Source of the DNA: Bifidobacterium saguini DSM 23967 | Lineage (GTDB): Bacteria; Actinomycetota; Actinomycetes; Actinomycetales; Bifidobacteriaceae | Length of the DNA: 64,000 nucleotides | Direction: 5' to 3' | NCBI RefSeq assembly: GCF_000741715.1 | Contig: NZ_JGZN01000003.1 | Span: 186,001-250,000 of the forward strand | Notes under the pieces: model-generated | What the model saw: only the letters and a program-made list of their open reading frames with translations | What the model was told of the DNA's origin: nothing | Databases searched by the model: none | Position numbers and translations under genes: made by a program | Shown: positions 1-10,900 of the stretch, in pieces | How positions within the stretch are numbered: position 1 is the stretch's first letter | Layout: the number at the start of each line of letters is the position of its first letter

Positions 1-906
1 GGCTCAATGAACGCTGACTACACCGTTGCCGCACAACGTCTTCCCGGCCCGGGAGAGACGGTTGCAGGCGGACCATTGCAGATCTTGCCTGGCGGCAAGT
101 CCGGCAATCAAGCTGCTGCAGCAGCGCGTATAGGTGCCAATGTGCGCATATTTGGCGCGGTCGGCTCGGATAGCAACGCTGATTTTCTGCTGGGAGCCTT
201 AGACGATGCTGGCGTAGACACTGCCAATGTGCGTCGCGTGGCTGGACCGAGCGGCACCACCGTCATTATGGTGGACGCGGCAGGGGAGAACGCCATCGTG
301 TATTCACCGGGTTCCAATGCACAAGTCACAGCGGACTATATTGAAGCCTCACGCGAGGCATTGACCGGCGCCAGTGTGCTCGGACTGTGTTTGGAAAGTC
401 CGATGGAAGCTGTGACTGCGGCGGCACGCATGTGTCATGAGGCCGGAGTCAAGGTACTGCTCAATAATTCACCGTTCACGCCGGTTTTGCCAGCTGAGCT
501 CATCGAAGCTGCTGATGTGCTGTTGGTTAACGAACATGAAATGGTGCAATTGCTAGGGATTGCAGAGCCTGAGAATGATGATTGGTCAACGTTTGACTGG
601 GAGACCGCACGGCAGCGCATGCACGAATACGGGTTCAAGCAGGCGATAGTCACTTTAGGCGGTGATGGATCGATGGTACTGGATTCCGCATGCACGCGTA
701 TTGCGCCGGTGAAGGTGGATGCTGTGGATACCACCGGGTGCGGCGACTCATTCATGGGTACTGTGCTGGCGGGGCTTGCCTCTGGTTTTGCGCTGCGCGA
801 GGCGGCCAGCCTGGCATCATATGTGTCCGCCTATGCGGCCACCGGTTACGGTGCCCAAGCATCCTATGGCACGGCGGCGCAGATCAGGGAGCGTTTTTCC
901 TTCTGA
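1..906 (+). CDS. rbsK: Ribokinase / PfkB-family sugar kinase, 5' end outside window
   Basis: ATP-dependent cytoplasmic phosphorylation of ribose or a related sugar is the family role. The frame is already open at base 1, reading GSMNADYT, which is the conserved N-terminal strand of ribokinases. The ATG at base 7 is therefore an internal Met and a few N-terminal residues lie upstream. Counting from that Met, the sugar-binding GGKSGNQAAAAARIGA motif is near residue 30. The PfkB signature DTTGCGDSFMG with the catalytic Asp is at about 241-251, and length is normal. The substrate could be another pentose or nucleoside, because no ribose transporter gene is visible. Confidence 0.9.
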   Translation, partial: GSMNADYTVAAQRLPGPGETVAGGPLQILPGGKSGNQAAAAARIGANVRIFGAVGSDSNADFLLGALDDAGVDTANVRRVAGPSGTTVIMVDAAGENAIVYSPGSNAQVTADYIEASREALTGASVLGLCLESPMEAVTAAARMCHEAGVKVLLNNSPFTPVLPAELIEAADVLLVNEHEMVQLLGIAEPENDDWSTFDWETARQRMHEYGFKQAIVTLGGDGSMVLDSACTRIAPVKVDAVDTTGCGDSFMGTVLAGLASGFALREAASLASYVSAYAATGYGAQASYGTAAQIRERFSF

Positions 907-913
907 GTAACCG

Positions 914-1075
914 CGCAGCGAATCATTCTCATTAACAACCGTGCAGGGATTACGCACACAATCGAACAAAAGCGCATTGCTACCATCGTTGGAATCGCAG
1001 GGAAAATGCGGTTACGATGTTCGTTTGAGAGTGCGTCAATCCCCGCACGGTTGTTAATGAGAACCATTCGCTGCG
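914..1075. repeat. 162-bp near-perfect palindromic element
   Basis: The outer arms (914-957 and 1031-1075) are inverted copies of about 44 bases with about four differences. The interior (958-1030) is itself a weaker inverted repeat, sharing CGAACA and CGCATT blocks. It starts eight bases after the ribokinase stop and ends 20 bases before the uvrA-like start. RNA from either strand would form one long hairpin. There is no T-tract, so it is not a classical terminator. It could be a MITE or a structured processing element. No gene is visible inside it. Confidence 0.75.
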
Positions 1076-1094
1076 GGGGAGGGAGGGGAGCTTC

Positions 1095-3749
1095 ATGACA
1101 CAAGGGCAGCAGCAGAAGCCAACTACAATAGAAGTGCGCGGCGCCCGCGTGCATAACCTTAAAAACATCAACGTCGATGTGCCGTTGGGCGAGCTGGTTG
1201 GCATCGCCGGCGTCTCCGGTTCAGGCAAAAGCTCCCTGGCATTAGGCGTGCTCTACGCGGAAGGCTCCCGGCGATATCTCGAAGCCCTCTCCACATACAC
1301 GCGTCGCCGTTTGACCCAGGCCTCCCGCGCGCAAGTCGACGAAGTGTTGCATGTGCCGGCTGCGCTTGCCCTGCATCAGCGGCCGGCAGTTCCCGGCATT
1401 CGCTCAACGTTCGGCACAATGACCGAACTGCTCAATAGCTTGCGATTGCTGTTCTCCCGCTGCGCATCACATGTCTGTCCATATTGCGGCGCGCGCCAAA
1501 AACCCACGCTGAATGTGGCAGCTGAACTGCCGATGATCTGTATTAGTTGCGGCAAGGAATTCCAAGCTCCGGGCGCAGAATCATTGGCATTCAATTCAGC
1601 TGGCGCATGCCCTACCTGCTCAGGCACCGGCATTGTGCGCGAAGTGAACCGTGCGGCCTTGGTGCCAGATGAGTCAAAAAGCATCGATGACGGTGCGGTG
1701 TTGCCGTGGGGTTCCCTGATGTGGGATCTGATGAAGCAGGTGTGCGGTGCGATGGGCGTGCGCACCAATGTGCCGTTCAAAGAATTGACACCTGAAGAGC
1801 GCGATATCGTCTTCAATGGTCCGGCAGTCAAAAAGCATATTCTGTACCGGCCAAAGAAAGGTGACGATTTCGCTGAACTGGACTTCACCTACTACAACGC
1901 GGTCTACACGGTGGAAAACGCGCTCGCCAAAGCCAAGGATGAGCAGGGTTTGAAGCGTGTGGCGAGGTTTCTGGAAGAAAAGCCATGCCATGACTGTGGT
2001 GGTACGAGGCTGAGCTCGGCGGCCCGAGGGCCTGAAATTCGTGGTATTAATCTGGCGCAAGCCACGGCTATGACCTTGGATGATGCGGTGGCTTGGATGC
2101 ACGGTGTGCCGGAATCATTGCCGGTTGACATGCGCCCGATGGCCACCAATATTTGTGAGTCTTTCCTCGATGTGGCGAAGCGGCTGCTCGAGCTCGGGCT
2201 TGGGTATCTTGCACTGGATCGTGCCGGTTCCACTTTGTCCACCGGCGAACGCCAGCGCGTGCAGTTGGCGCGTGCCGTGCGCAACCGCACCACCGGCGTG
2301 CTGTATGTGCTGGACGAGCCGTCCATCGGGCTACATCCCTCGAATGTAGACGGTCTGCTTGGCGTGATGCATGATCTGGTGGCGGACGGCAATTCCGTGG
2401 TCGTGGTCGACCATGATGTGCGCGTGCTCAAAGCCGCGGACCATCTCATCGAAATGGGGCCGGTCGCCGGTGCCGGCGGTGGCTATGTGATTGCACAGGG
2501 TGCGGTTAGTGAGGTGGCGCATAATGCGAACAGCCGTATTGCGCCTTTCTTGAGCGAAGACGGGCAGCAACGGATTCGCGCGCGAGTTGCTGTCCACGAT
2601 GATTCTTCCGAAACGATGCCGCAGCCAAGCCGACCTGAAGCAGCATCAACGGAATCAAGCATGTTCGCCAACGGACGTATTCACATGGAGACCGGTTCGC
2701 TGCATACGGTCAAGCCATTGACCGTGGATATTCCGCGCGGCCGATTAGTGGCCGTCACCGGTGTTTCCGGTTCTGGGAAAACCACGATGGTGCTGGAGTC
2801 GCTGATTCCAGCGCTGAAAGCCGCGGCCGCCGGTGAATCATTGCCGAAGCATGTGCATGCGTTGCAGGCGGACGGTATAACACGCGCCAATCTCATCGAC
2901 GCCACGCCCATCGGCGCGAATGTGCGTTCCACTGTGGCCACGTATGCTGGCATCCATGATGAGCTGCGCCGAGCATTCGCACGTTGCGAGGAAGCCAAAG
3001 CGGCTGGTTATAAGGCCGGCGACTTTTCCTATAACACCGGCCGGTTGCGCTGCCCAACCTGCGATGGTACCGGTTCGATTTCGCTCGATGTGCAGTTTCT
3101 GCCGGATGTGACCATTGCCTGCCCAGACTGCCAGGGCTCGCGTTATGCGCCGGAAGCCAGCACCATTCATCGGCAGGTGAAAGCTGCGAAATCCTCAACC
3201 GGTCGAAAGACTGCGAAGAATGTGGCAGACGAAAGCGGTAACGCTGTTACCTCGGATGTTTTCGAGGTGTCGCGCTTGCTAACACTGCCGCAACTGATGT
3301 CCATGAGCGTGGACGAGGCGCTGGCCGTGACCGCTGATATGCGAAAAGTGCATGCACGCCTTATCACCTTGCATGATTTGGGGCTTGGCTATCTGACTCT
3401 TGGCGAACCCACGCCATCCCTTTCCGGCGGCGAGGCGCAGCGATTGAAGCTCGCCAGTGAGATGGGTCGTGCGCAATCCGACGCGGTGTTTGTTTTCGAC
3501 GAGCCGACCATCGGCCTTCATCCCCTCGATGTGCAGGTGTTGCTCGGTGTATTCGACCGGTTGATGGCAAGCGGTGCCACGGTAGTGGTCATCGAACATG
3601 ACTTGGATGTCATCGCTAATGCCGACTGGGTGATTGATCTGGGACCGGGCGGTGGAGAAGCGGGCGGACGCATCATAGCCACTGGTACGCCGGAACAGAT
3701 TGCATCTGATCCCGTGAGTATCACCGGCAGGTATCTCAGCGTGCGCTGA
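1095..3749 (+). CDS. UvrA-like ABC ATPase lacking the UvrB-binding domain (UvrA2 type)
   Basis: An 884-residue UvrA paralogue. The first Walker [10 protein letters not shown], is at residues 39-47 and an ABC signature LSTGERQRV near 380. The second Walker [10 protein letters not shown], is near 556 and LSGGEAQR near 776. Zinc-module cysteines are present (CPYC, CISC, CPTC, CPTC, CPDC). In ordinary UvrA the first zinc Cys pair is separated from the next by about 130 residues carrying the UvrB-binding domain. Here the gap is about 25 residues, as in UvrA2/DrrC-like proteins linked to DNA damage or drug tolerance. A polar low-complexity linker joins the halves near residue 505. The start has a GGAGGGGAG ribosome binding site. 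It is probably not the housekeeping excinuclease. Confidence 0.85.
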   Translation: MTQGQQQKPTTIEVRGARVHNLKNINVDVPLGELVGIAGVSGSGKSSLALGVLYAEGSRRYLEALSTYTRRRLTQASRAQVDEVLHVPAALALHQRPAVPGIRSTFGTMTELLNSLRLLFSRCASHVCPYCGARQKPTLNVAAELPMICISCGKEFQAPGAESLAFNSAGACPTCSGTGIVREVNRAALVPDESKSIDDGAVLPWGSLMWDLMKQVCGAMGVRTNVPFKELTPEERDIVFNGPAVKKHILYRPKKGDDFAELDFTYYNAVYTVENALAKAKDEQGLKRVARFLEEKPCHDCGGTRLSSAARGPEIRGINLAQATAMTLDDAVAWMHGVPESLPVDMRPMATNICESFLDVAKRLLELGLGYLALDRAGSTLSTGERQRVQLARAVRNRTTGVLYVLDEPSIGLHPSNVDGLLGVMHDLVADGNSVVVVDHDVRVLKAADHLIEMGPVAGAGGGYVIAQGAVSEVAHNANSRIAPFLSEDGQQRIRARVAVHDDSSETMPQPSRPEAASTESSMFANGRIHMETGSLHTVKPLTVDIPRGRLVAVTGVSGSGKTTMVLESLIPALKAAAAGESLPKHVHALQADGITRANLIDATPIGANVRSTVATYAGIHDELRRAFARCEEAKAAGYKAGDFSYNTGRLRCPTCDGTGSISLDVQFLPDVTIACPDCQGSRYAPEASTIHRQVKAAKSSTGRKTAKNVADESGNAVTSDVFEVSRLLTLPQLMSMSVDEALAVTADMRKVHARLITLHDLGLGYLTLGEPTPSLSGGEAQRLKLASEMGRAQSDAVFVFDEPTIGLHPLDVQVLLGVFDRLMASGATVVVIEHDLDVIANADWVIDLGPGGGEAGGRIIATGTPEQIASDPVSITGRYLSVR

Positions 3750-3871
3750 GCCGCGGAAGTGCTGCGATCACAGTACTTTTTGCGCGAAAAGTGCGTTGCT
3801 GATACAGCATATGCCTCGTATGGCGGGCGAATAAGAGAGCTTAGGTGCGGCAGGGGAGTAGGATAACCGGC

Positions 3872-5245
3872 GTGAATCAGGTACATGGCATCAAACGCGC
3901 GAATGCGGACGCAAAGTACCATCAGATGACCGAACAGCCGATTCCCTCGCTGATTCTGACGCTGAGCGTGCCGGCGGTCGTCTCCAACCTGGTGACTACC
4001 GCCTACAATCTGACCGATACGTTTTTCATTGGCCAGCTGGGTACCTCACAATCGGGTGCGATTGGCATCGCCTTCTCCATCATGACCGTACTGCAGGCGC
4101 TGGGTTTCTTCTGCGGCCAGGGTGCCGGTAATTCGCTCAGCCGCGAGCTCGGCAAGCGCGACATCGACCGCGCATCCAAATTGCTGGCCATTGGATTCGT
4201 GGCGGCATTCAGCTTCGGTCTGCTCGTGGCCATCATCTGTCTGGCGACTCTGCGGCCTCTGGTCATGCTACTGGGATCCACTGCCACCATTGCCCCTTAT
4301 GCCGTGCAATATCTGACGCCGATCCTGGTGGCCGCACCTTGCGTATGCGGATCGTTCGCGCTGAACGGATTGCTGCGATACCAAGGGCAATCGGCATACG
4401 GCATGATCGGTCTGGTCACCGGTTCGTTGCTGAACTTCCTGTTGGCGCCACTGTTCATTTTTGTGCTTGACATGGGCATTTTCGGTGCCGGCCTCGCCAC
4501 CGGCATCTGCCAGACGGTGAGCTTCATCATTCTTGTGGTGATGAGTGCGAAGTTTGGCGTGCTGAAGCTTTCGCTGCGCAACTTCAAACCGGATCCGCTG
4601 CTGTTGCGTGAGATTCTGGGCGGTGGTCTGCCATCGCTGATCCGCCAAAGTGCAGGTTCGATAGCCACCACATGCGTGAACATCGCCGCCAATCCGTTCG
4701 GTGACGCGGCCATCGCCGGCATGGCCATCGTGATGCGCATCATGCTCGGCGTCAATTCGGTGATCATCGGTCTCGGCCAAGGATTCCAGCCGGTATGCGG
4801 CTACAACTATGGCGCCGGCAAGTTTGCGCGCGTGCGTGAAGGCTTCTGGTTCTGCGTCAAGCTATCGACCGCCGTGCTGGTGGTGCTTGGAGCGCTGATT
4901 TGGGTGATTGCGCCACAGCTCGTAGAGATCTTCCGCTCCGACCCGGCCGTGGTGTCGGTAGGCGTTGCCGCGCTGCACTTCGAATGCCTGTCGGTGGCGC
5001 TGAACGGCGTGAACATGATGGGCAATATGATCAGTCAGACGCTTGGCAAAACCGGTATCGCCTCATTCCTCGCGGTCTGCCGCACGGGATTGTATTTGGC
5101 TCCGGTCGTGCTGATCTTGCCGCAATTCATGGGCGTCACTGGCGTGGAAGTGGCGCAAACGGTTTCCGATGTGCTGACGTTTATCACCACGGTGCCGTTT
5201 ATGAGGTATATCTTGCATAAGTTCCTCGCACAGAATCGCGTCTAG
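3872..5245 (+). CDS. MATE-family multidrug/Na+ antiporter
   Basis: Integral membrane exporter of the MATE family, which expels cationic drugs or metabolites in exchange for Na+ or H+. It has about 12 hydrophobic segments in two halves, opening with [20 protein letters not shown] and the [12 protein letters not shown] segment. The second half carries [13 protein letters not shown], the usual MATE repeat motif. I chose the GTG at 3872 because GGGGAGTAGG sits about ten bases upstream; an in-frame GTG at 3845 would add nine residues. It precedes the AEC transporter by 28 bases and may be cotranscribed with it. Substrate unknown. Confidence 0.88.
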   Translation: MNQVHGIKRANADAKYHQMTEQPIPSLILTLSVPAVVSNLVTTAYNLTDTFFIGQLGTSQSGAIGIAFSIMTVLQALGFFCGQGAGNSLSRELGKRDIDRASKLLAIGFVAAFSFGLLVAIICLATLRPLVMLLGSTATIAPYAVQYLTPILVAAPCVCGSFALNGLLRYQGQSAYGMIGLVTGSLLNFLLAPLFIFVLDMGIFGAGLATGICQTVSFIILVVMSAKFGVLKLSLRNFKPDPLLLREILGGGLPSLIRQSAGSIATTCVNIAANPFGDAAIAGMAIVMRIMLGVNSVIIGLGQGFQPVCGYNYGAGKFARVREGFWFCVKLSTAVLVVLGALIWVIAPQLVEIFRSDPAVVSVGVAALHFECLSVALNGVNMMGNMISQTLGKTGIASFLAVCRTGLYLAPVVLILPQFMGVTGVEVAQTVSDVLTFITTVPFMRYILHKFLAQNRV

Positions 5246-5273
5246 CGGTAAGTGTGTAAAGTAGGAGAGAGCA

Positions 5274-6305
5274 ATGGACCAATTTGGGGTAATGATCGGC
5301 CAACTGGTCGGCTTCTTCATCATGCTGATGGTGGGTTACGGCTGCGTGCGCCTGCGTTTTTACGGCAAGGTGGCATTGGATGGCATGTGCTCGCTGCTGC
5401 TTAACGTGCTGATTCCTGTGCTGGTGTTCTCCAATGCGGTGGACGGTACCGATCGCTCGCATCTTGCCGCCAATTGGGGTGTGATGCTGCTCACCGCGGT
5501 TATGTATGGGCTGTTGGTTCTTGTGTTTTGGGCGCTTGCCCATGTACTGCGACTCAAAGGTTCACGCAGTCACATATTCCAAGCATCCTTGATTTTCGGC
5601 AACGCTGGTTTTATTGGTATTCCACTGATTATGGCGCTGTTTCCCAAGGAAGGCGCGATTTATGTGGCGCTGATGTCCATTGTGGATCAGGCGCTGTTGT
5701 GGACGTATGGCGTTTGGTTATGCGAACCGGTCAAAGAATCTAATGATGCGACGGCGACGCAATCAGCGGAATCCGTCGCTGCTGTGGGAGCTCGCAAAGC
5801 GTCGCGCCCCTCCATTGGCTCGAAAGTGATTTCCCTGCTGCGCCGCTTCATCAACCCGGCGTTCATCGGTGTGATGATTGCGCTTGCATTGATTCTTCTG
5901 GGTGTCAAAGTGCCAGCCATTATTTTGAAGCCGCTGCATACCATCGGCAATATGGCCACGCCAATGTCGCTGATTTATCTCGGTGGCCTGTTCGCACTGA
6001 CCCGCTGGTGGAAGGTACTGCAGCGTTACGAGCTGTATGTGGGTCTTGTTGCCAAGATGATTGCGTTCCCGCTGGCTTTCTATGCGCTGCTTACCGCCGT
6101 TGTGACTGCGCTGCCGTTCGCCGTGCCGATCACGCATGACATGATGCTGATGATTACGGTGATTTCAGGCTTGCCGACGATGACCACCATTGCCATGTTC
6201 ACTGGGCGCAAGGACAATATGCCCGAATATGCGGTGGGATTCGTGCTGGTCAGCACACTGTTCTCCCTGTGCTCGCTTGCCGTGGTTTCCGCGGTGGTGT
6301 TCTAG
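5274..6305 (+). CDS. AEC-family (auxin efflux carrier) transporter
   Basis: A 343-residue membrane protein with about ten hydrophobic segments in the 5+5 arrangement of the AEC family. Bacterial members carry malate, other organic anions or amino acids. The N-terminal half holds LLLNVLIPVLVFSNAV and the conserved GNAGFIGIPL segment; the C-terminal half has LPTMTTIAMFT. An acidic/Ala-rich cytoplasmic loop lies around residues 155-185. Ribosome binding site AGGAGAGAG precedes the ATG. It lies between the MATE exporter and the LacI regulator, all on the plus strand. The substrate cannot be told from sequence. Confidence 0.87.
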   Translation: MDQFGVMIGQLVGFFIMLMVGYGCVRLRFYGKVALDGMCSLLLNVLIPVLVFSNAVDGTDRSHLAANWGVMLLTAVMYGLLVLVFWALAHVLRLKGSRSHIFQASLIFGNAGFIGIPLIMALFPKEGAIYVALMSIVDQALLWTYGVWLCEPVKESNDATATQSAESVAAVGARKASRPSIGSKVISLLRRFINPAFIGVMIALALILLGVKVPAIILKPLHTIGNMATPMSLIYLGGLFALTRWWKVLQRYELYVGLVAKMIAFPLAFYALLTAVVTALPFAVPITHDMMLMITVISGLPTMTTIAMFTGRKDNMPEYAVGFVLVSTLFSLCSLAVVSAVVF

Positions 6306-6367
6306 CCTCGTGATGCTCCGCTCTCAGCCATTATTGGTGCTTTCGTTCGTTATCGACTACACTCATA

Positions 6368-6377
6368 GAAACGTTTC
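6368..6377 (+). promoter_or_regulatory. LacI-type operator upstream of the 6406 lacI-family gene
   Basis: GAAACGTTTC is a perfect palindrome of the LacI/GalR operator type. It ends 28 bases before the regulator's start, in the region expected for its promoter, so it suggests autoregulation. Confidence 0.65.
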
Positions 6378-6405
6378 GACTGCATATCGATGAGGAGGAT
6401 GCGCA

Positions 6406-7416
6406 ATGGCGGGCATCAAAGATGTGGCGGCGCTGGCGGGAGTTTCGATTAGCACGGTCTCATATGTGATGAGTGGTAAGCGCTCGATTGGCGATGCGAC
6501 TAAGAAGAAGGTACTTGCCGCCGCTAAAGAACTCGGCTACATGCCCAACGCGCAGGCAAGATTCCTGAGAGGAGAACCCACCAAGGTTCTGGCGTTGAGT
6601 TCCCCTATTCACGAATACACGGATTATTCCAACTATGCGGTGTTCTTCTTCGCGCTTGCTATGCGTGCTAAGCGCTATGGGTATGACATTTTGCTGCTTA
6701 TGCATGAGTATGGCGATCAGGAACTTTCACGCATTGCCTCCAGCGGCATGGTAGACGGTATTTTGCTGTTGGATGTATTGATGTGCGATGCTCGTGCCGA
6801 TGTGGCGAAAACCCTGGACATACCAGTGGTGGCAGTGGGATATCCGAGCAATTCAGATGGTATTTATTCAGTGGATCTGGACTTCGAGCGCATGGGGCGC
6901 GAAGCCATCGAAAAGGCGCATGCGCTTGGCCATCGACATGTATTGATTGCAGGTTCGGAACGCAATGCCTATGAGGATGGGTCGAATTATCTGGTTCGTT
7001 TCCGTGATGCCGCCGTCAAAAAGGGTGATGATCTCGGTGTATCGGTGATGTTCAAACCATCTACCGGTTTTGGCCGCGATGACGTGAATTTGATGCTGGA
7101 TGAGGCTTTCGCTGAAGATTCGGAGATTTCATTGATTATCTGTCAAACCAATGCCGCGCATATTTCCAATGTGCTGGCATGTTTGCAAGCCCGCGCAATC
7201 AAAGTGCCTGAGGATGTTTCCGTACTTGCCGCATGCACGTACGGCTTAGGTTCCCTGCCCAAGCGTGTTGATGAAATGCCGATGATGCCGAATGAAACAT
7301 GCTCGCGAGCCGTTGACCTCATGATGGAAGTGTTGGAGGGCAAACGCAGTGACGTGGGCCATGTGGAATTGCTGCCTTCGCGGTATCAAGCGCGAGGCAC
7401 GGTGACCGCACACTGA
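6406..7416 (+). CDS. LacI-family transcriptional regulator
   Basis: A 336-residue repressor-type protein. The N-terminal LacI helix-turn-helix (IKDVAALAGVSISTVSYVM, residues 4-22) is followed by a hinge helix and a periplasmic-binding-protein-like effector domain (about 60-330) with GVD/ALGHRH-type elements. GAGGAGGATG provides a strong ribosome binding site. A GAAACGTTTC operator overlaps its own upstream region. The inducer is unknown. The nearest sugar genes, at 11.7 kb, use a different operator half-site (TGAACGTT), so this protein need not control them. Confidence 0.9.
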   Translation: MAGIKDVAALAGVSISTVSYVMSGKRSIGDATKKKVLAAAKELGYMPNAQARFLRGEPTKVLALSSPIHEYTDYSNYAVFFFALAMRAKRYGYDILLLMHEYGDQELSRIASSGMVDGILLLDVLMCDARADVAKTLDIPVVAVGYPSNSDGIYSVDLDFERMGREAIEKAHALGHRHVLIAGSERNAYEDGSNYLVRFRDAAVKKGDDLGVSVMFKPSTGFGRDDVNLMLDEAFAEDSEISLIICQTNAAHISNVLACLQARAIKVPEDVSVLAACTYGLGSLPKRVDEMPMMPNETCSRAVDLMMEVLEGKRSDVGHVELLPSRYQARGTVTAH

Positions 7417-7504
7417 AACATAACAGTGATGACGTATCCGTTGTTTATCTCGTAGTCATACGAGAATCATTTGGCGTTGCGGCGTGCTACGATGTGCACC
7501 GTTG

Positions 7505-7755
7505 TTAGGCGTTGATCCGTTATCAGCGGGGAGTCTTCGGAAGAACAGCAGGTGCGGCCGGATGTGATGGCTGAAGCTGCTCAGTAGAACCGACGGGTTC
7601 GGCCCGAAATAGCCGAACACAAGCGATCGCACGATCGTCAGCAATAGATTGGGTTTCTTATCTGATTTATTGCTGTGATGGTGGCGATAAGCGAGGTGGT
7701 ACCGCGGTGCGGGGCGCAACAATAGCGTTCATCATCGTCCTCGTAGGCAGGAATG
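7505..7755 (+). promoter_or_regulatory. T-box riboswitch leader of ileS
   Basis: The 503-base gap before ileS holds a tRNA-sensing T-box. The T-box bulge AGGTGGTACCGCGG lies at 7694-7707 and is enclosed by CGAGG/CCTCG arms that form the antiterminator-type stem. Further 5' is a very short stem I (GTTGAT...ATCAGC at 7511-7527) with ATC isoleucine triplets, followed by GGGGAGTCTTCGG, like the ultrashort stem I of actinobacterial ileS T-boxes. No T-tract terminator follows. Instead, CTCCT at 7880-7884 is complementary to the AGGAG ribosome binding site at 7908-7912, which fits translational control. The pairing is read by eye. Confidence 0.85.
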
Positions 7756-7919
7756 GTTGGAATGAAACCATTCCGGGCGGAACAATGGCTGTTCCCGAAC
7801 TGCGAGGGTTGCCGCTGGCGCCATCGCAAACGGGAATCATGCTGATTTGATTCATTGCTCGGAATTTTCATCGCAGCCGCTCCTGCAAGGACCAACACAG
7901 TATTACTAGGAGATTTACG

Positions 7920-10900
7920 GTGAGCGAAAACGTATATCCCAAGGCGAACGAGGGCGGCGAAACCGCACACGTAGCGCCAAACCCAAGCTTCCCCAACATG
8001 GAGCAAACCGTTCTCGACTACTGGGATAAGGACGATACCTTCCAGAAGTCCGTGGAACGCAACCCTTCCGGCGACCACTCCCAGAACGAATTCGTGTTCT
8101 TCGATGGCCCGCCGTTCGCCAACGGTCTGCCGCACTACGGCCACCTGCTGACCGGTTACGCCAAGGACGTGATTCCGCGTTACCAGACCATGAAGGGCCG
8201 CAAGGTCAACCGCGTCTTCGGCTGGGATACCCACGGTCTGCCGGCAGAGCTCGAAGCGCAGAAGGAACTCGGCATCGACTCCGTCGATCAGATCGAGAAG
8301 ATGGGCATCGATAAGTTCAACGATGCCTGCCGCGCATCCGTTCTGAAGTACACGCACGAATGGCAGGACTACGTGCACCGTCAGGCTCGCTGGGTGGACT
8401 TCGAACACGGCTACAAGACCTTGAACATTCCATACATGGAATCCGTGATGTGGGCATTCAAGCAGCTGTACGACAAGGGGCTGGCTTACCAGGGCTACCG
8501 CGTGCTGCCGTACTGCCCGAAGGATCGCACGCCGCTTTCCGCCCACGAGCTTCGCATGGATGCCGACGTCTACCAGGATCGTCAGGACACCACCGTCTCC
8601 GTGGCCGTTAAGCTGCGCGATGAAGACGCCTACGCCGTCTTCTGGACCACCACCCCGTGGACCGTGCCCACCAACTTCGCCATCGTGGTCGGTGCCGACA
8701 TCGATTACGTGGAAGTCCAGCCGACCGAAGGCAAGTTCGCCGGCAAGAAGTTCTACCTCGGCAAGGACCTGCTGCCGCACTACACCAAGGAACTTGGCGA
8801 GAACTACGAAGTCGTGCGTGAGCTCAAGGGCTCCGAACTGGCCGGCCGCCGCTACTGGCCGGTGTTCCCATACTTCGCCGGTGAGAAGGCCGAGACCGAA
8901 GGCAATGTGCCCGGTCCGAACGGCTACACCATCTTCACCGCCGATTACGTCGACACCGTTGAAGGTACCGGCCTCGTGCATCAGGCACCTTACGGCGAAG
9001 ACGATATGAACACGCTCAACGCCAAGGGCATCAAGAGCACCGACGTGCTCGATGCAGGCTGCCGCTTCACCTCCCAGTGCCCGGAATACGAAGGCATGTT
9101 CGTGTTCGACGCCAACCTGCCGATCTTGCGCAATCTGCGTGCCGGTGACGGTCCGCTCGCTCAGATCGATGAGGACAAGCGCGCCATCCTCTTCCAGGAG
9201 AAGAGCTACGTGCACTCCTACCCGCACTGCTGGCGTTGCGCCACCCCGCTGATCTACAAGCCGGTGAGCTCCTGGTTCGTTTCCGTGACCAAGATCAAGC
9301 CGCGCCTGCTGGAGCTCAACCAGCAGATCAACTGGATTCCGGAGAACGTGAAGGACGGCCAGTTTGGCAAGTGGCTCGCCAACGCCCGTGACTGGTCCAT
9401 CTCCCGTAACCGCTTCTGGGGCTCCCCGATCCCGGTGTGGGTTTCCGACGATCCGAAGTACCCGCGTGTGGACGTCTACGGTTCTCTCGAAGAGCTGAAG
9501 AACGATTTCGGCGACTATCCGCGCGACAAGGACGGCAACATCAACATGCACCGTCCGTGGATCGACGATCTGACCCGCCCGAACCCGGATGACCCGACCG
9601 GCAAGTCCACGATGCGCCGCATTCCGGACGTGCTCGACTGCTGGTTCGAATCCGGTTCCATGTCGTTCGCGCAGTTCCACTACCCGTTCGAAAACAAGGA
9701 GAAGTTCGAACAGCACTTCCCAGCCGACTACATCGTCGAATACATCGGCCAGACCCGCGGTTGGTTCTACCTGTTGCACGTCATGGCCACCGCACTGTTC
9801 GATCGCCCGGCATTCAAGAACGTGATCTGCCACGGCATCGTGCTCGGCTCCGATGGCCAGAAGATGTCCAAGCACCTGCGCAACTACCCGGATGTGAACG
9901 GCGTGTTCGACAAGTACGGTTCCGACGCCATGCGCTGGTTCCTCATGTCTTCTCCGATCCTGCGCGGCGGCAACCTGATCGTCACCGCCGAAGGCATCCG
10001 CGACACGGTTCGCCAGGTCATGCTGCCGGTGTGGAGCTCCTACTACTTCTTCACGCTGTACGCCAACGCAGCCAATGGCGGCAAGGGCTTTGACGCCCGT
10101 CACCTCAACGCTGATGAGGTCGCCGGTCTGCCGGAAATGGACCGCTACCTGCTGGCCCGTACTCGTCGCCTGGTCGAGAAGGTGGAGAAGTCGCTCAATG
10201 AGTTCGCCATCTCCGATGCCTGCGATGCAGCCTCCGACTTCATCGACGTGCTGACCAACTGGTACATCCGCAACACCCGTGACCGCTTCTGGAACGAGGA
10301 CGCGAACGCATTCAACACCCTGTACACCGTGCTTGAGGTGTTCATGCGCGTGCTCGCCCCGCTCGCTCCGATGGAAGCCGAATCCGTATGGCGCGGCCTC
10401 ACCGGTGGCGAATCCGTGCACCTGGCCGACTGGCCGTTCGTCGTGGACGAGAAGACCGGCGAAGCCACCGAACTCGGCCGCGTGCTGGTCGACGATCCGA
10501 AGCTGGTCAATGCTATGGAGAAGGTGCGCGAAGTTGTCTCCGGCACCCTGTCCCTGCGCAAGGCCTCCCAGATTCGCGTGCGCCAGCCGCTCTCCAAGCT
10601 CACCGTTGTGGTCGAGGACGTGGAAGACGTGCGCGCCTATGCAGAGGTGCTGAAGTCCGAGCTTAACGTGAAGGACATCGAGTTCTGCACGATGGAGGAC
10701 GCCGGCTCCCAGGGGCTCAAGATCGTGCACCAGCTCAAGGTCAACGCCCGTGCCGCCGGCCCGCGCCTGGGCAAGCAGGTGCAGTTCGCCATCAAGGCCT
10801 CCAAGACCGGTGCCTGGCATGTGGATGCCTCCGGCGCTCCGGTGGTGGAAACTCCGAACGGCGAGGTTGCTCTGGTGGAAGGCGAATACGAGCTCATCAA

